The notes under the pieces: generated by a model
What the model was told of the DNA's origin: nothing
The model's input: the letters and a program-made list of their open reading frames with translations, nothing else
The model's database searches: none
Translations under genes and position numbers: made by a program
In this document: in pieces, positions 33,995 to 45,100 of the stretch
Layout of the letters: every line of letters begins with the position of its first letter
How positions within the stretch are numbered: position 1 is the first letter of the stretch
Assembly (NCBI RefSeq): GCF_023856365.1
Contig: NC_064540.1
Span: forward strand, 16,213,191 to 16,277,190
Reading direction: 5' to 3'
From: Brienomyrus brachyistius
Taxonomy: Eukaryota > Chordata > Actinopteri > Osteoglossiformes > Mormyridae
Length of the DNA stretch: 64,000 nucleotides

Positions 33995-34230
33995 CTGGGT
34001 TAGAACTAGGTTAAGGAGTAGTGCTCCTATCGAGGTTAGAGTTATGGTTACTCTTACGATTTGGGTAATGATTCTTTTGATGGTTAGGGTTAGGGTTGCA
34101 ATAATGGCAAGGGTACGATCTTGGGTCAGGGTTTTCTGAAGGGTTAATGCGGGTGTTATGGTTAGGCTTAGTTTTAGGCTTAGTGTTAGGCTTAGGGTTA
34201 GGGTTAGGCTTAGGTTCAAGGTTAGAGATA
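33995..34230 (+). repeat. Degenerate TTAGGG-type interstitial telomere-like tract
   Basis: Repeats of GGTTAGGGTTAGGGTT, GGTTAGGCTTAG and related six-base variants run across the interval, densest at 34078-34100 and 34160-34215. The TTAGGG strand is on +. Purity is low, so it is either an old interstitial telomeric sequence or a telomere-like minisatellite. The long minus-strand SLTLTLSLTL-type frame is its translation. Confidence 0.75.
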
Positions 34231-34234
34231 GACT

Positions 34235-34612
34235 CACAGTGGTTAACCTAACAGTGACAACCAGGCTGTGGGTCAAGTCTTCCCTCTGCAGAGAATAATT
34301 TTCCGCACCTCGGAGTGCGGGGTCTTGCAGTGACTAACAAACGATGCCAATGAAGCTGCAAATGTAAATCTCTCTCCCAATGGCTCTGCTGAAAGGAAGT
34401 CGCACAGTGGATACCTCACAGTGCCAGTCAAGCTGCGGGTCAGCTCCCTTCCCCATATCTCCAGCTACAGAGAATAATGTGTCGCACCTCGGGGTATGAA
34501 GTCTCGCAGTGGATATCTAACGGTGCCAACCAAGCTGGAAGTTGAACCCCCCCCCCACCCCCCGGGAAAGGGAATCTCATGGTGAATACCTAACAGCGCC
34601 AACAGAGCAGTG
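34235..34612 (+). repeat. Degenerate tandem repeat, about five units of 75-105 bp
   Basis: Units start with a CACAGTGGATACCTAACAGTGCCAACCAAGCTG-like motif at about 34235, 34326, 34402, 34503 and 34578. The first and third also share CAGAGAATAATTTTCCGCACCTCGG or CAGAGAATAATGTGTCGCACCTCGG. Unit lengths vary because the linkers differ. I do not recognise the family. It sits between the two oppositely oriented telomere-like tracts. Confidence 0.7.
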
Positions 34613-35000
34613 GGATGAAATGCCTCAGCTGCTATGTAACAGAGGGTCTGATGCTTTCTTTCTTACTGGCCCACTTCCCACAGCAGGGCCATTGTGCTCT
34701 AAGCCCCATATGGGTGTATTTAGGGTAGGGAAGCCAGCTTAGCGTGTATCTTGGCCTCAGTGGGCTAGCATGGCTAGTAAATGGGAGGGAAAGTGGTGTA
34801 GCACCTCCCTGCGTTACTAACAGCTATGCTAAAAATGCTAGCATGGGCCGAGGTCTTGGGGATGCATGGACACCTGCAGACCCACAGGAAGCTAGCTTTA
34901 GTGGTAGAGATTCCACATTTGCATTTATATTAATTAATATAGCTAGAAATTTAGCCTCACATAGTATGATAATATATACCACGAAGTACATGGTTTAACT
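34613..35000. other. Unassigned sequence between telomere-like tracts
   Basis: No gene is recognised. The open frames here (66 and 84 codons) are random-looking. AGCTAGC/TGCTAGC motifs recur (for example near 34760, 34835 and 34890) without forming a clean tandem repeat. Confidence 0.35.
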
Positions 35001-35095
35001 CTAACATGAACCCTAATTCTAATCCTTGAGGCAATCACAACCTAACCCTAACCTTAATCTCAACAATAATTCTAACCCTAGCCTCCACTCATCCA
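35000..35095 (-). repeat. Degenerate CCCTAA-type telomere-like tract, inverted
   Basis: CTAACATGAACCCTAATTCTAATCC, CCTAACCCTAACCTTAATC and TTCTAACCCTAGCC are six-base-phased CCCTAA variants. The G-rich TTAGGG strand is therefore on minus, opposite to the tract at 33995-34230. Short and impure. Confidence 0.6.
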
Positions 35096-36406
35096 ACAAT
35101 GCTTCTAACAATGCATTTGGTTCTGGCAAATAGTGGAGTGTAGTCAGTCTGAAAGAGAACAATGGAATTTGTAAACCTGATACTGTAAAAGCTACAGATT
35201 CTCTCCTGGCTTCCTCGGATGCCTTCAATAACAGTCCCCATTGAGCCCTGCGGTGCATTTGCCACTCCTCAATGGAAAGCTGGGAATCAGTGGCAGCTGC
35301 TCACCAAAATTTTTAACAAAGCTCAATTTCAGACCAGATCATACAGTAAATTAGTCATTACTATACATGTTATAGTCAGTATTAAAGGATTTGTTACATT
35401 GTTACATAGTCCTAAACATTTTCCATTGGTTGCTAATTTCAATCAAATGTAGGCCTAGCCCTATTTGACCTGTACCCTGAGCCTCAGTTAATCTGGATCC
35501 TGAGCCTTCAGTTCAGTAACTATTTTCTTGATAAGTTGATGCTTAGGAAGTGAGGCGGCAAATAATGCTTTTGTCGTTACTGAAATATAAGTAACATTAA
35601 TGGAATGATATATTGGATATGAGACGGCTACACAGCTTTACATTGTTGTTTTGCTCTACACGTGCAACAAACATCAATAAAAGGTTGAACATCATCACGG
35701 TGGAAAAAGCACCTCTGTAAGCTTCCTATAGTTTCTCTTGCTGTCAGAGTTTTCACTCTCATTGTGTCCCGTACATGTCAGCTCCTGTTGGCCCAAACAT
35801 TAAAACGCATTAATCAAACTTTTTGGAATCTCACTTTTCCCTCACCATGGCATTGTGACTGGACATGCCCGCCTTCGTCACTCAAACTATCAATCATCAC
35901 CAGGGTCGCCGCTTTCAATTTTGAGACATATCAGAGCCCCCCCCCCCCCCCCCCCAGGGTCCATGAGGATAAACTTTGTGGGATCAATCATGCATCAAAA
36001 TAACACTGCATGACTATCCAATGAACTACTCAACAGAAGGTGATGAGAAATACATTGAAGTCTCTTCGCTCAGGGAGGCAGAAAATGTTTTACTTCACTG
36101 AAGTTACTTTCATCATTTAAGTTACTTTACATTCACTTAAGGGTGGGGCTCATTTGCATAATAGTTTGTCAGACATTCTTTGAACAGCCAGACTTCTTTG
36201 GTTTCACAAGGAAATGGTTATGATTATACATTGGCATTAAAATGATATTTTGTAATATGAATACAACATTTTGTTCTTTTCTTTTTATGAAGTTCTGCTT
36301 CACCGGTTGTCGTTAAGATCTCTCTACTGGGAATCACACCCAAAGCCCCCCCAACAGCAAAATCCCTCCCCCCTCTCAGTAACATGCTCAGTTATAACAT
36401 ACTAAT
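35096..36406. other. Unassigned sequence with a 19-base poly-C run
   Basis: No gene is recognised. A homopolymer of about 19 cytosines lies at 35937-35955, a likely site of length error or slippage. The remainder is unique. Confidence 0.4.
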
Positions 36407-36414
36407 GACTAGCA

Positions 36415-36581
36415 CAGGAGTCTCCAACTACTATCCAGTAGGTTTTCTGTCCCACTTGGCTTCTGATTGGTCAGCCCTGTTCCTGGTATTTACCTGAGAA
36501 CAGGTGTGGCTCATGAGAAGCCGGGTAGGATAGAAAACCTACTGGACTGTAGCCTTCCAGGACTGGAGTTGGAGACCCCTG
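36415..36581. mobile_element. hAT-type MITE with perfect 8-bp target duplication
   Basis: The 167-bp element starts CAGGAGTCTCCAACT and ends AGTTGGAGACCCCTG, a terminal inverted repeat with the CAG...CTG ends typical of hAT elements. It is flanked by identical 8-bp copies of GACTAGCA at 36407-36414 and 36582-36589; an 8-bp duplication is diagnostic of the hAT group. Inside, CAGTAGGTTTTCTGTCC pairs with GGATAGAAAACCTACTG, so nearly the whole element folds back. It encodes nothing and depends on a transposase elsewhere. Confidence 0.93.
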
Positions 36582-36589
36582 GACTAGCA

Positions 36590-38003
36590 ACTGAACCCAC
36601 TGTTAAGAATGTTTTCCCTAAATTCACTTCGACAAATAACATCACATGAGAATGACCAAATCTACTTACATGTTAATTTTAACTGGCTTTTTAACTGTTT
36701 ATTGTCATTTAATAAATATGATTTTAGAGTGGCACAGCTAGGCACACATTTGCCCAAGTGCCCGCATTTGTTAACTGCTACAGTTATGTGATGCAATTGT
36801 TAAAATGTTGTTTGGCAATGATGTGAGTGAGCATTTGTGAGTCATTATGCATTTAATGATGCCAAGTAATCCCAAGTCCACATGCCATGTGACAGCCAGC
36901 CAGTGGTGTGATGGCCTGATGACCCACACAGATTCATTTAATTGAATGATTGACATTCAGTGTTTTTTAATGGATGCTTAGAATTAAAACACTTCTCTCT
37001 TTGCCAGAGTTATTTGAATCAAAGTAATACAACTTCATGAATTATTCATGACACTTTTCCCCTCACATTTTATTGTACATGTTTTCGCAATAAAGAAAAC
37101 ATACTTTTAGAATTAATACATTTATTGCTACCGCTAACATGTATACAGGGATTTTTTTCTCTATGGAATCTATTTCTGATCATGATATGATGATATTTAG
37201 ACATCTAAATCACAGATATTCATATACAGTTTTATACATTTCTGATACTTGAAGGAATGCAATAACTTAAAGGTGACACCTTTTACCAACTTGGCAGCCC
37301 TTTTATGAAAGTATGATCAATCTCGTTAGGCTACTCGCACTGGTATTTCTTTTCTATTAAATGTGTTTGGTTTTACTTCTACTCAGAATTGATTTCCACT
37401 CCTGGACCAATGAAGACAGAAGGCCGACGAGTGCATACCAGACGAAAAGACATCGTCAGAGAAAATTCTAGCAGATTCGCTGCCTTCCATCTGCTTCCTG
37501 TGATACTGACTTTTCTCAGCTATACGAGCGCAGTGAGACCGGCCCAACCTCCAGAATTTGCATTCCCTCGGGCCAAGGGCATCCTAATCGAGCCAACTCT
37601 GGATGTGCACCATGGATTCTCTCTGAAAAGAACTGGAAATGCCCCCCAGCCCAACGTAGAAAACACCAGACGACGAGCAGAGCCGCGACAGAGCGGGTCG
37701 ACATTTCATTCCACTAACGAATGGACACCAAACAGTGGGATCGTTCAGAGAACAAATGCGTGTCGGAAGCTTATGATGTGTGCCTTACGTATAAAGCTAC
37801 GTCGTACTTCATTTATCACACTGCTGTGCCAATACTCACAAAAATGGTATGGAGAAAGACGCTCTGGTGAGATCAATTTAAACAAAAAACAGAAGCAATC
37901 AGTGGTCACAGAAACAAGTCACCCCCTAACCCTGTACACACAGAAAGGTTAAAACATATCTGCCAGATGATTGAAATTATCCCGTGAAAACCACAGAGAA
38001 ATT
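36590..38003. other. Unassigned sequence containing one candidate exon
   Basis: AT-rich unique sequence. The only notable part is the open frame at 37389-37952, treated separately. Confidence 0.35.
37389..37952 (+). other. Candidate coding exon, unrecognised protein (weak)
   Basis: The frame is open for 188 codons to the TAA at 37950. A good acceptor-like sequence, TTTTACTTCTACTCAG, ends at 37386, just before it. From the first ATG at 37410 the peptide has a basic start (KTEGRRVHTRRKD), then a hydrophobic segment, FAAFHLLPVILTFLSYTSAV, that could be a signal peptide or anchor, then a polar basic tail without cysteine pattern or domain. I do not recognise the protein. The ATG lacks a purine at -3. 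Composition is more balanced than the surroundings, which is the main reason to keep it. It could equally be chance or an exonised fragment. Confidence 0.15.
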
Positions 38004-38412
38004 GGTAAAACTTTACTTAAGCCCATGTTTTTAATAATTTATAAATACATAACAAATAATAAAGCAATCATAAAGCATTATAAACATAGCTATAAACATT
38101 TATAAACAGGCATACTCTAGCCATTCATTACACATTATGAATGCTTTATGAAGCTCTCATCTATAATGCACTATAGATACCTTCATAATGCATTATAATG
38201 TTCAGTATACGTATTAAGGATGCTGTGTTCTGCATTATGAAGTTATCTACACTATAGATGAGAGCTCCATAAGGCAGTCATAAAGCATAATACACATGGA
38301 TATAATGTGTTATGCCTTTTAATAAATGTTTATAACCCTGTTTATATGAATGCATTATAATGCATTATGAATGTGTTTATAAATTACTAATAACATGGCA
38401 TTAAGTGTTTCC
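38004..38412. mobile_element. Palindromic AT-rich MITE, larger relative of the 30.1-kb element
   Basis: The left end GGTAAAACTTTACTTAAG with CCATG and the inverted right end GGAAACACTTAATGCCATG pair. Inner arms ATTCATAATGCATTATAATG, CTCTCATCTATAATGCACTATAGAT and, inverted, CACTATAGATGAGAGCTC pair as well. The flanks GAGAAATT (37996-38003) and GAGATATT (38413-38420) differ at one of eight bases, compatible with an aged 8-bp target duplication. It encodes nothing. Terminal sequence is shared with 30131-30310 and 47523-47832. Confidence 0.8.
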
Positions 38413-38584
38413 GAGATATTTTATTATGTTTCACTAGTAGCACTAGATCTACGATGCAAACATGCTATAAGTATCTTATCTTTACTCATATAAGAAGCAT
38501 GTCTGCTGCTCTCACGTTACAGTGTATTGGCAAGTAATATCTGGCTGCATATTTATTTCAAACCCTGTATTTGCAGTAGAGTTA

Positions 38585-39190
38585 AGATTCAAGAGGATTA
38601 TTCGTCACGTACACAGTTGTATATATACATGTACAGTAGTGAAATGTAATGCTGGTCATTCCGAGCAGCTGAGCATGATAACAAATTGAATAACAAAATA
38701 TAGAAAAATAACAATATCAAATAAAAAATATATGAAATGTTCAGCTGTACATAATGTGCAATGTGCAAGAGACCTGAGATATATACCAACAATTTAGACA
38801 GTATGAAAGCAGTACTCATAGGATTACATCATTGTTACAGTGACTGAAGAGTCACTGTAGAGTCCAGTGGAAGACCTAGAGGCACTGAGACTTAATTTAG
38901 GAGCCTTTTGACCTGGGCGAAAAAGCCCCTCTTTGACCTTTCAGTTCTGTTTGTAAGGCTGCAGAAGCATTTGCCTGAGTTCAACAGGGAGTTATTGGGG
39001 TGGGGGTCCTTGGAGATTTTTGTTGCTCTGGTCCTACAGCGGCTACTGTAAATGTCTTCTAGGGAGTGCAAGGCAGATCTGCTGCAGAGCTCAGCTGCTC
39101 TAACCACCCTCTGCAGGGTTATCCGGTTCTGGACAGAGCAGTTACCAAACCATGATGTGATGCCCATGGTCAGGATGCTCTCTACAGCAG
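38585..39190 (-). pseudogene. LINE 3' end: reverse transcriptase C-terminus and 3' UTR
   Basis: The minus-strand frame 38892-39167 encodes a peptide with TSWFGNCSVQNRITLQRVVRAA, an 'LEDIYSSRCRTRATKISKDP' segment and a final FFAQVKRLLN. This pattern (W/YFGN, then LQRVVR-A, 'i.dly..R...a..i..DpsHP', then RLLN at the terminus) is the C-terminal end of fish non-LTR retrotransposon polyproteins. The H and P of the usual DPTHP motif are disturbed to DPHPNN here. A 3' UTR follows on the minus strand down to about 38585. Upstream parts of the element are absent, as in most 5'-truncated LINEs. An L2 or Rex-like clade is likely but not decided. Confidence 0.75.
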
Positions 39191-42100
39191 ATCTCTAACA
39201 GTAGTAGGTAGATGTTGCTATATTATTATACGTTTGAAATGTACCGAGGTATAGCCGGATGTTTTAGGGAAGATCTGCTCAACAGAAATGTGCTAACCCA
39301 CAGAACGTCTCACAGTGGGTTCAGGCTAACCATGCCTAGCGTGTTTATATCCCGGCCTAAATTTCCCATCAAGGTGATACTTGATAACAACTAATTTTCA
39401 TGAAAGGAAAAACTCTGCAAAACCTCAGCAATTCACTGTTAAATTTGACTTTTCATCTTGCAAATAGAGTACGGTTTATGTTCCCCGTTTAATCACTTTC
39501 ATCAGCTTCGAGCTTGCTAAGGTCTCGATAAGGTCTTTTGGCAGAAAATGCACAATTTCACATAATTTCGAGTTAAAGTAGTGTGTCAGCACATATTGTC
39601 CAAAACATGTATTTTATTTTAAATGATTTAAAGCACAGGGCTGCCTAATTTACATGATTGTATTAGTCACTGAAAAACAAAGCAGCAAGTTTAATTGAAA
39701 ACAGGGTGCTGTGGTTCTGAGAGAATTCGTCACTCGCAATGTTTACATTTATTATTAGTTCATGCAATTTATTTATTTATTTATTATATTCCACTGACTT
39801 TTTTCACAAGCCAATTAGATACTTCTAAAAGCAAGCATAAAAAACATGGAAAAACATTTCATTTTGACATTTAAACTGCAATTGATAGGAGGCATTTCCT
39901 GTGGCTATCATGATAATATGACACTGAAAACATAGTTTAATTGGCACCGTTTAATTGGTGCTATGTGTCATATTTTACAGTTATACAAAATGATTAGGAC
40001 AACAGAATGCCATTTTTAATGTCAGAATTTGCATTATTTTAGGGTAATTTACACAAATGGACACATGAAAATTCTTCAACTCAAGTCACAAATTACAGTA
40101 TCACTCAAAAGTAATTAAGTGGTATTACTATCTTCTCCAGCAGATATCAACACAGGGGTGTTCTACTGGCTATAAATGACCATACAGTTTCACACAACAA
40201 AAATAATAATTATCATTTTGCTGTTAATAGTCCATCAAGACGTATAATGTTTCATTATAGTTGGGAAATCCCAAATATGATCTAGGACCCAGGCCAGATG
40301 AGTCTAGACCCAAAATAATCCCCAGTGAGTGCCTTTTAGTGCTGTCATTGAGACGAATGCAGACATAAACGAGCTTGCCAAATGTCTGAGATTTCTGCAG
40401 TTATTTGCTGCTGGCCAGAAACGAAACAAAATGGAGGTTTGGAAACTCTGTGCATTGGTTGGTTCATTCTGAACTTAAACCAGCTGCGCCTCCAGCAAAC
40501 CTACAATCAATCACTGTCAGCTGATAGTTATTTAATAGCTGATTACAGGCTTTCACAATAATATTACTGGCCACTGTGAACATAATATTAACAATATCGA
40601 GGATTACTTTTTGCAGTTTTCAGTAGAATCCGGGTTCAGTTTTGGACATCTTGTGATTTTTTTTTAAACTAGCTTTATAAGTATTGTTAGTATCAATGAA
40701 AAAAATCTTGCATATTCTTAAAAACCATGGCAAGTAAGCAGAGTTTACTGTGACTCCCGTGAGATCCTCTGACATCGACGACTTCAGAAAGTTACATTTA
40801 TTCACCTGGCTAGACATATTGTACATGGTGTATTTTCTGATTTATCTGTGATTATAGTGCCTAATTATCTGGGTCAATAGCTGTTACTTCAGTGCTCATA
40901 TGATCTTGAGATTTCAATCCATGACTTATTGATTTTGCTGCGGTCATTGCAAATATGGAATGTCCTTGAAGGACATCCAGACGATGGCCTGGGTGTCGAC
41001 TCGATCCGTATTTTTCCTTCATGTTACCGCAGGCATCTTCTTATGAGGTTACTTGATCACTCCAGGCTAATTTTTAGCACAGGAAGGCTAAAGTGAAAAA
41101 GGGGAAACATACAGTGAGTGCACAGGCAGAGACGCAAAGCGATACCTGAACTCATCTCCGTGCAGCCTTCCATACAGTAACTACTGTTTTTGTGGCAGGG
41201 AATCCTTCCACGTCTTTTAAATGTCAGTCAGTTTCATCATTGATTTTTTTTTCCCCCCTCTTATTCACAAGGCACACAAAGGAGTACAAAGGCGAGAAAG
41301 AAATTCAGCAGTGGGGATCCTCAAGATTCACTTTTTGCAAGAGCATAATAGCCGATCTTCATCCTGTAGTGAGCAGGCGGATGGGGTGAGTGCAAATAGC
41401 TGTGCCTCGCTCTGCTGTGTCACACTGGCCATAAGCTGCACCTCATCTGAACTAATAAGTCAATGCATTAACATTACAGTCCATCTCACACACATCTCTC
41501 ATGCTATATTCGACGGCACTGCTGAACGCTCTGACAGCAGCCTGCATCCCGTCAAATTATGGCCATTGAAGTTGTAGCGTTACTCTAATCCAATATGGGG
41601 CTGAACTGACTCACAGAAAATGCCAGCGGACAGCCTGTTTGCAGCCTGGAATATATCAGCTTTGTGTTCTAATTCTGTATAATAGTTTGACGCTATTACA
41701 AACAAAACAGAATGTGTTCAAACATGCGTAATTGACCTGCTTCTTGTAAATAGAACTGTGCGGCGTAAGATGGACTCTCATCTGCAGTAAGCAGCTGTAG
41801 AAGGGCGATAGGAGAGGCAGGCCAAACAGAAGCTGTCTCCATGATCCACTTTTATAATTGGTACATCTCTCACAATCAGATTCCACCTGGCTGAATGCTG
41901 GCACCTCCGCGGGCGCCTTTCAGCTGGGCTGTGCCGCTCTGCGGGAAGGTGGCAGAGCTGTGTGTGTTCACACTCAGTCAGGGGCCACCGAGTCTCCGTG
42001 GACTCAGGGAGCAAACCGGGGTCTCTCCGGGGCTTCTCACATCACACTGCGCCTCTAATCTGCAGCCAGCTCGCCCGTCTTAAGTGTATTTTCAGAATCG

Positions 42101-45100
42101 GTGGGGAAGGGTGGCGCTTGAGCGCTAAGTAGTGTGAGAGAATCGCTTGGAGACATGTCATGTGAACAGTTTATGAGTAAAAGGTGTTTGTCCAGAGTTT
42201 TGCCGGCACATAAATCATGGTAGGGGCATAACAGCGCTGCTATGTGTGCGTGTTGGCGTGTGGGTGTGTACCGCAAAAGGCACGTGAGAATCCTCGTACA
42301 GTTTGGGGTGAGGAGAGCCGCAGCTTCTCTTTGTACATCGGCAGCATGGAGAAAATGAGCAAACGCCTGTGTGAGTTGTGAGTAGTGCTCCCTCTACAGG
42401 CAAGTTTGCGTTAGAAACCTTTTTTTTTCCTTTTGAAGGTGTAAGATAAATTCAGTCTTAAATAAGTGGGATGTCTGTAAGAGCCCCGATACACATCTGG
42501 ATTCACAGGGAGTACTTCATTAAACATCCTTTTTTTGTTTTTCTCAGTGCTGTTTTCAATCTGACTTTGATTTTCATCAGAAACATTCATCCTTTAATCA
42601 GTACAAGCTCCGCATTTCCTGTAAATATTCCAACATATTATCAGAAAACCTTTTTCTTTAAATCTGACCAGAACATTAATCTACCAGACCATCAGTAAAC
42701 AGAAAGAATATTTTATGATTAACGCACACACAGGTGTACGCACACGTGCTGTACCACAGGAGCACATAAATCATACGTACACATCACTACGTGAGCATCC
42801 TGATAGACGCGGCTGTATGGGAGAGTTACTGTGGGAGCAGCGCATTAACTGGGAGACAACCTCACTGGGCTGCAGTGGCTGCTCCCGTAATGAGACTGGG
42901 GACTGCCAGCTGCAGCATTCCGGCTGTTTCCCGGATTCCACGTGCCTGGTAAGCTCTCCACCCCGACTGACTCCTCAGATTAGAGAAAGCACTTCCTTTT
43001 GGCCACATGCTTGGTTCCTCAAACATCAGGGGGTGGCCATTGTGAATAGCACAAGCCTCATTTCTGTCCGACATCCAACGAGAAGCAAGATTTCATGTGC
43101 ATACGCATATATCACACAGCTGCGCACACATGCCTGTTTCGTGCCCTTGTGTGTCCATGCGTGTCTCGCGTGTGTGTGTGTGTGTGTGCGTCCCCGTGCT
43201 TTGTAATGATTTCCTGTTTTGTGCGCTGTCACAGAGCAGCAGTGGCAAAGGACTCGCACACTCTGACTCTGTTTCCATGGCTACCACAGTCAAGTCTTTT
43301 TTATGCACTTTCCCGACTTAAAAATGTCACAAAACTTGCCAGATGGTGGAGCCTTTAATGATGTCCCACCACTCATGTATCACACTGTCCACATTTTTAA
43401 CATTTGAGATTAAAACAATCGGAAGATTTAACCCAGGCTTGAGGTGATACTGTAAAATTATAATTTTGCTTCAACAGGTAAATATTTCCAGTGTTGTCAT
43501 GACAGGTGTGTATCATTGTTACTTACAATTGTGTATCATTGTTACCAAAATTGTTGAGACACTTCCAATTTTTAGACATGGCAGAACTTTATTCCAGTTA
43601 CTCCAGTTACTTATTTAATCGTTCAATGTATGATATTTGCAAACATTCTTTGATTGTTTATAAGCATTTCTGCCAATATTCATGTAATAATTTTAATGCC
43701 AAAATGAATAATGCCATATATATATAAAATCTACCATTATGCATTATTAAAAAGTAGAAGTCTTCCCCCCCCCCCTCAGAAAACTAACTGTAGCTGCAGA
43801 CAGAAGATTTGGTGCAGGGAAATGAATAAATGAGAAGTCGATGAGCTGGCCTAGCAGATCAGCCATGGCTGCCCGCAGCGCCCCCGTACAGAGCCCTGGT
43901 CACCTCCTAAGGGCCGCTTGCTGGGCTCTTCCTCCATTTTCCCCCTGCCGGCCTTGGAAGGCCCGTTGGCTCTGCTTTAGCCTGCAGCCAGGGTAGCACG
44001 CTTCCCAGCACTTGGCCGCCGGCAAGTGGTAGATGCCTGACAAGTCTAGAGAATGTGCTGGTGTGTGGATCAGCGCTGGGCCCCGGCTGAGTGGACACCT
44101 CCCTCTCGGGTGGGGAGATGCCAATTATCGGGCCAGCAGTGCCACATGACACGGCTCTGCCAGAGTCTGGGCCCCAGGGGGGGTCAGGGCCTTAGGAAGT
44201 ATTCCGGAAGCATGTCCTTTGTGGCCAAGTGGCCCAGAAGGCTCTCATCTGAGGTTCCTCGTGGAACCGCTGTGGTCTCTTTCAGAGGGGTTCTGGGAGA
44301 GTGGGCCTTTTCGTAGCTCATGGGCTTTCCTCTCCATCTTGCAGACTTGCTGCTGCCTGTGGAATTTCATTGATGTCTCTATGCCCACATCATTACTCCA
44401 GACTCTGGGAGCTTCGTACAACTCATCTTATTAACTGCAGGGTCTGACAAAATGCAGAGATGTCACACTACGAAGGGGGGTCACCGGATCCACTGCCAGG
44501 ATGGTCTGCTTAATGGTCCCCAGGTCCAGTGGAAAAAACACCACGGGGAGAAAGGTTCAGAGCTAACGGCTGCTGACTGGATGGGGGAGTCAGAACAAGG
44601 TGAGCAGGCAGAAGATTCAGGAGTGGAGGATTGTTGGAGGCAGAGGACAGGAAGCAAAGTATGGGAAACAAGAGATGAGGCCTGGGGTATAGGAACAGAA
44701 CATTCTGGACACAAACTCAGAGAAGGTCTGGATCTGAACTACCCACCTCTGCCCCTGAGACAGGACTGCTGGTGAGCTTCACACACTGCCCATTACCTGC
44801 TATTGTTGCGTTTCTTGACATTGTTGACATTGTCATGAACTTATTAATATTTCACTTTATATGAGCCTTATGAAGCACATTTATATTCCTGCTTGATTTC
44901 TCAGAGTAAATGTGTTTTGAAAAACTGCAGAGAAAAGTCTCGCCTGTGGGATTCAAATGTTGCGAAGCGGGTAGTTACAGCTTTCATTACATTCCCCAAA
45001 GCACACTGATTCAAGACAGGAAACCCATTGTGGCGTGTTTTGTGTTGTAAAGGTTATATTGAGTAAAATGCTCCCCCCACACTGATTATATTGTTCTTTC

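Noticed and set aside
33992..34276. Minus-strand frame rich in SLTLTLSLTL, resembling an amphipathic protein
   Set aside because: It translates the degenerate TTAGGG tract.
35937..35955. Poly-C run as a functional element
   Set aside because: A homopolymer of this kind is best treated as slippage-prone sequence or an assembly uncertainty.
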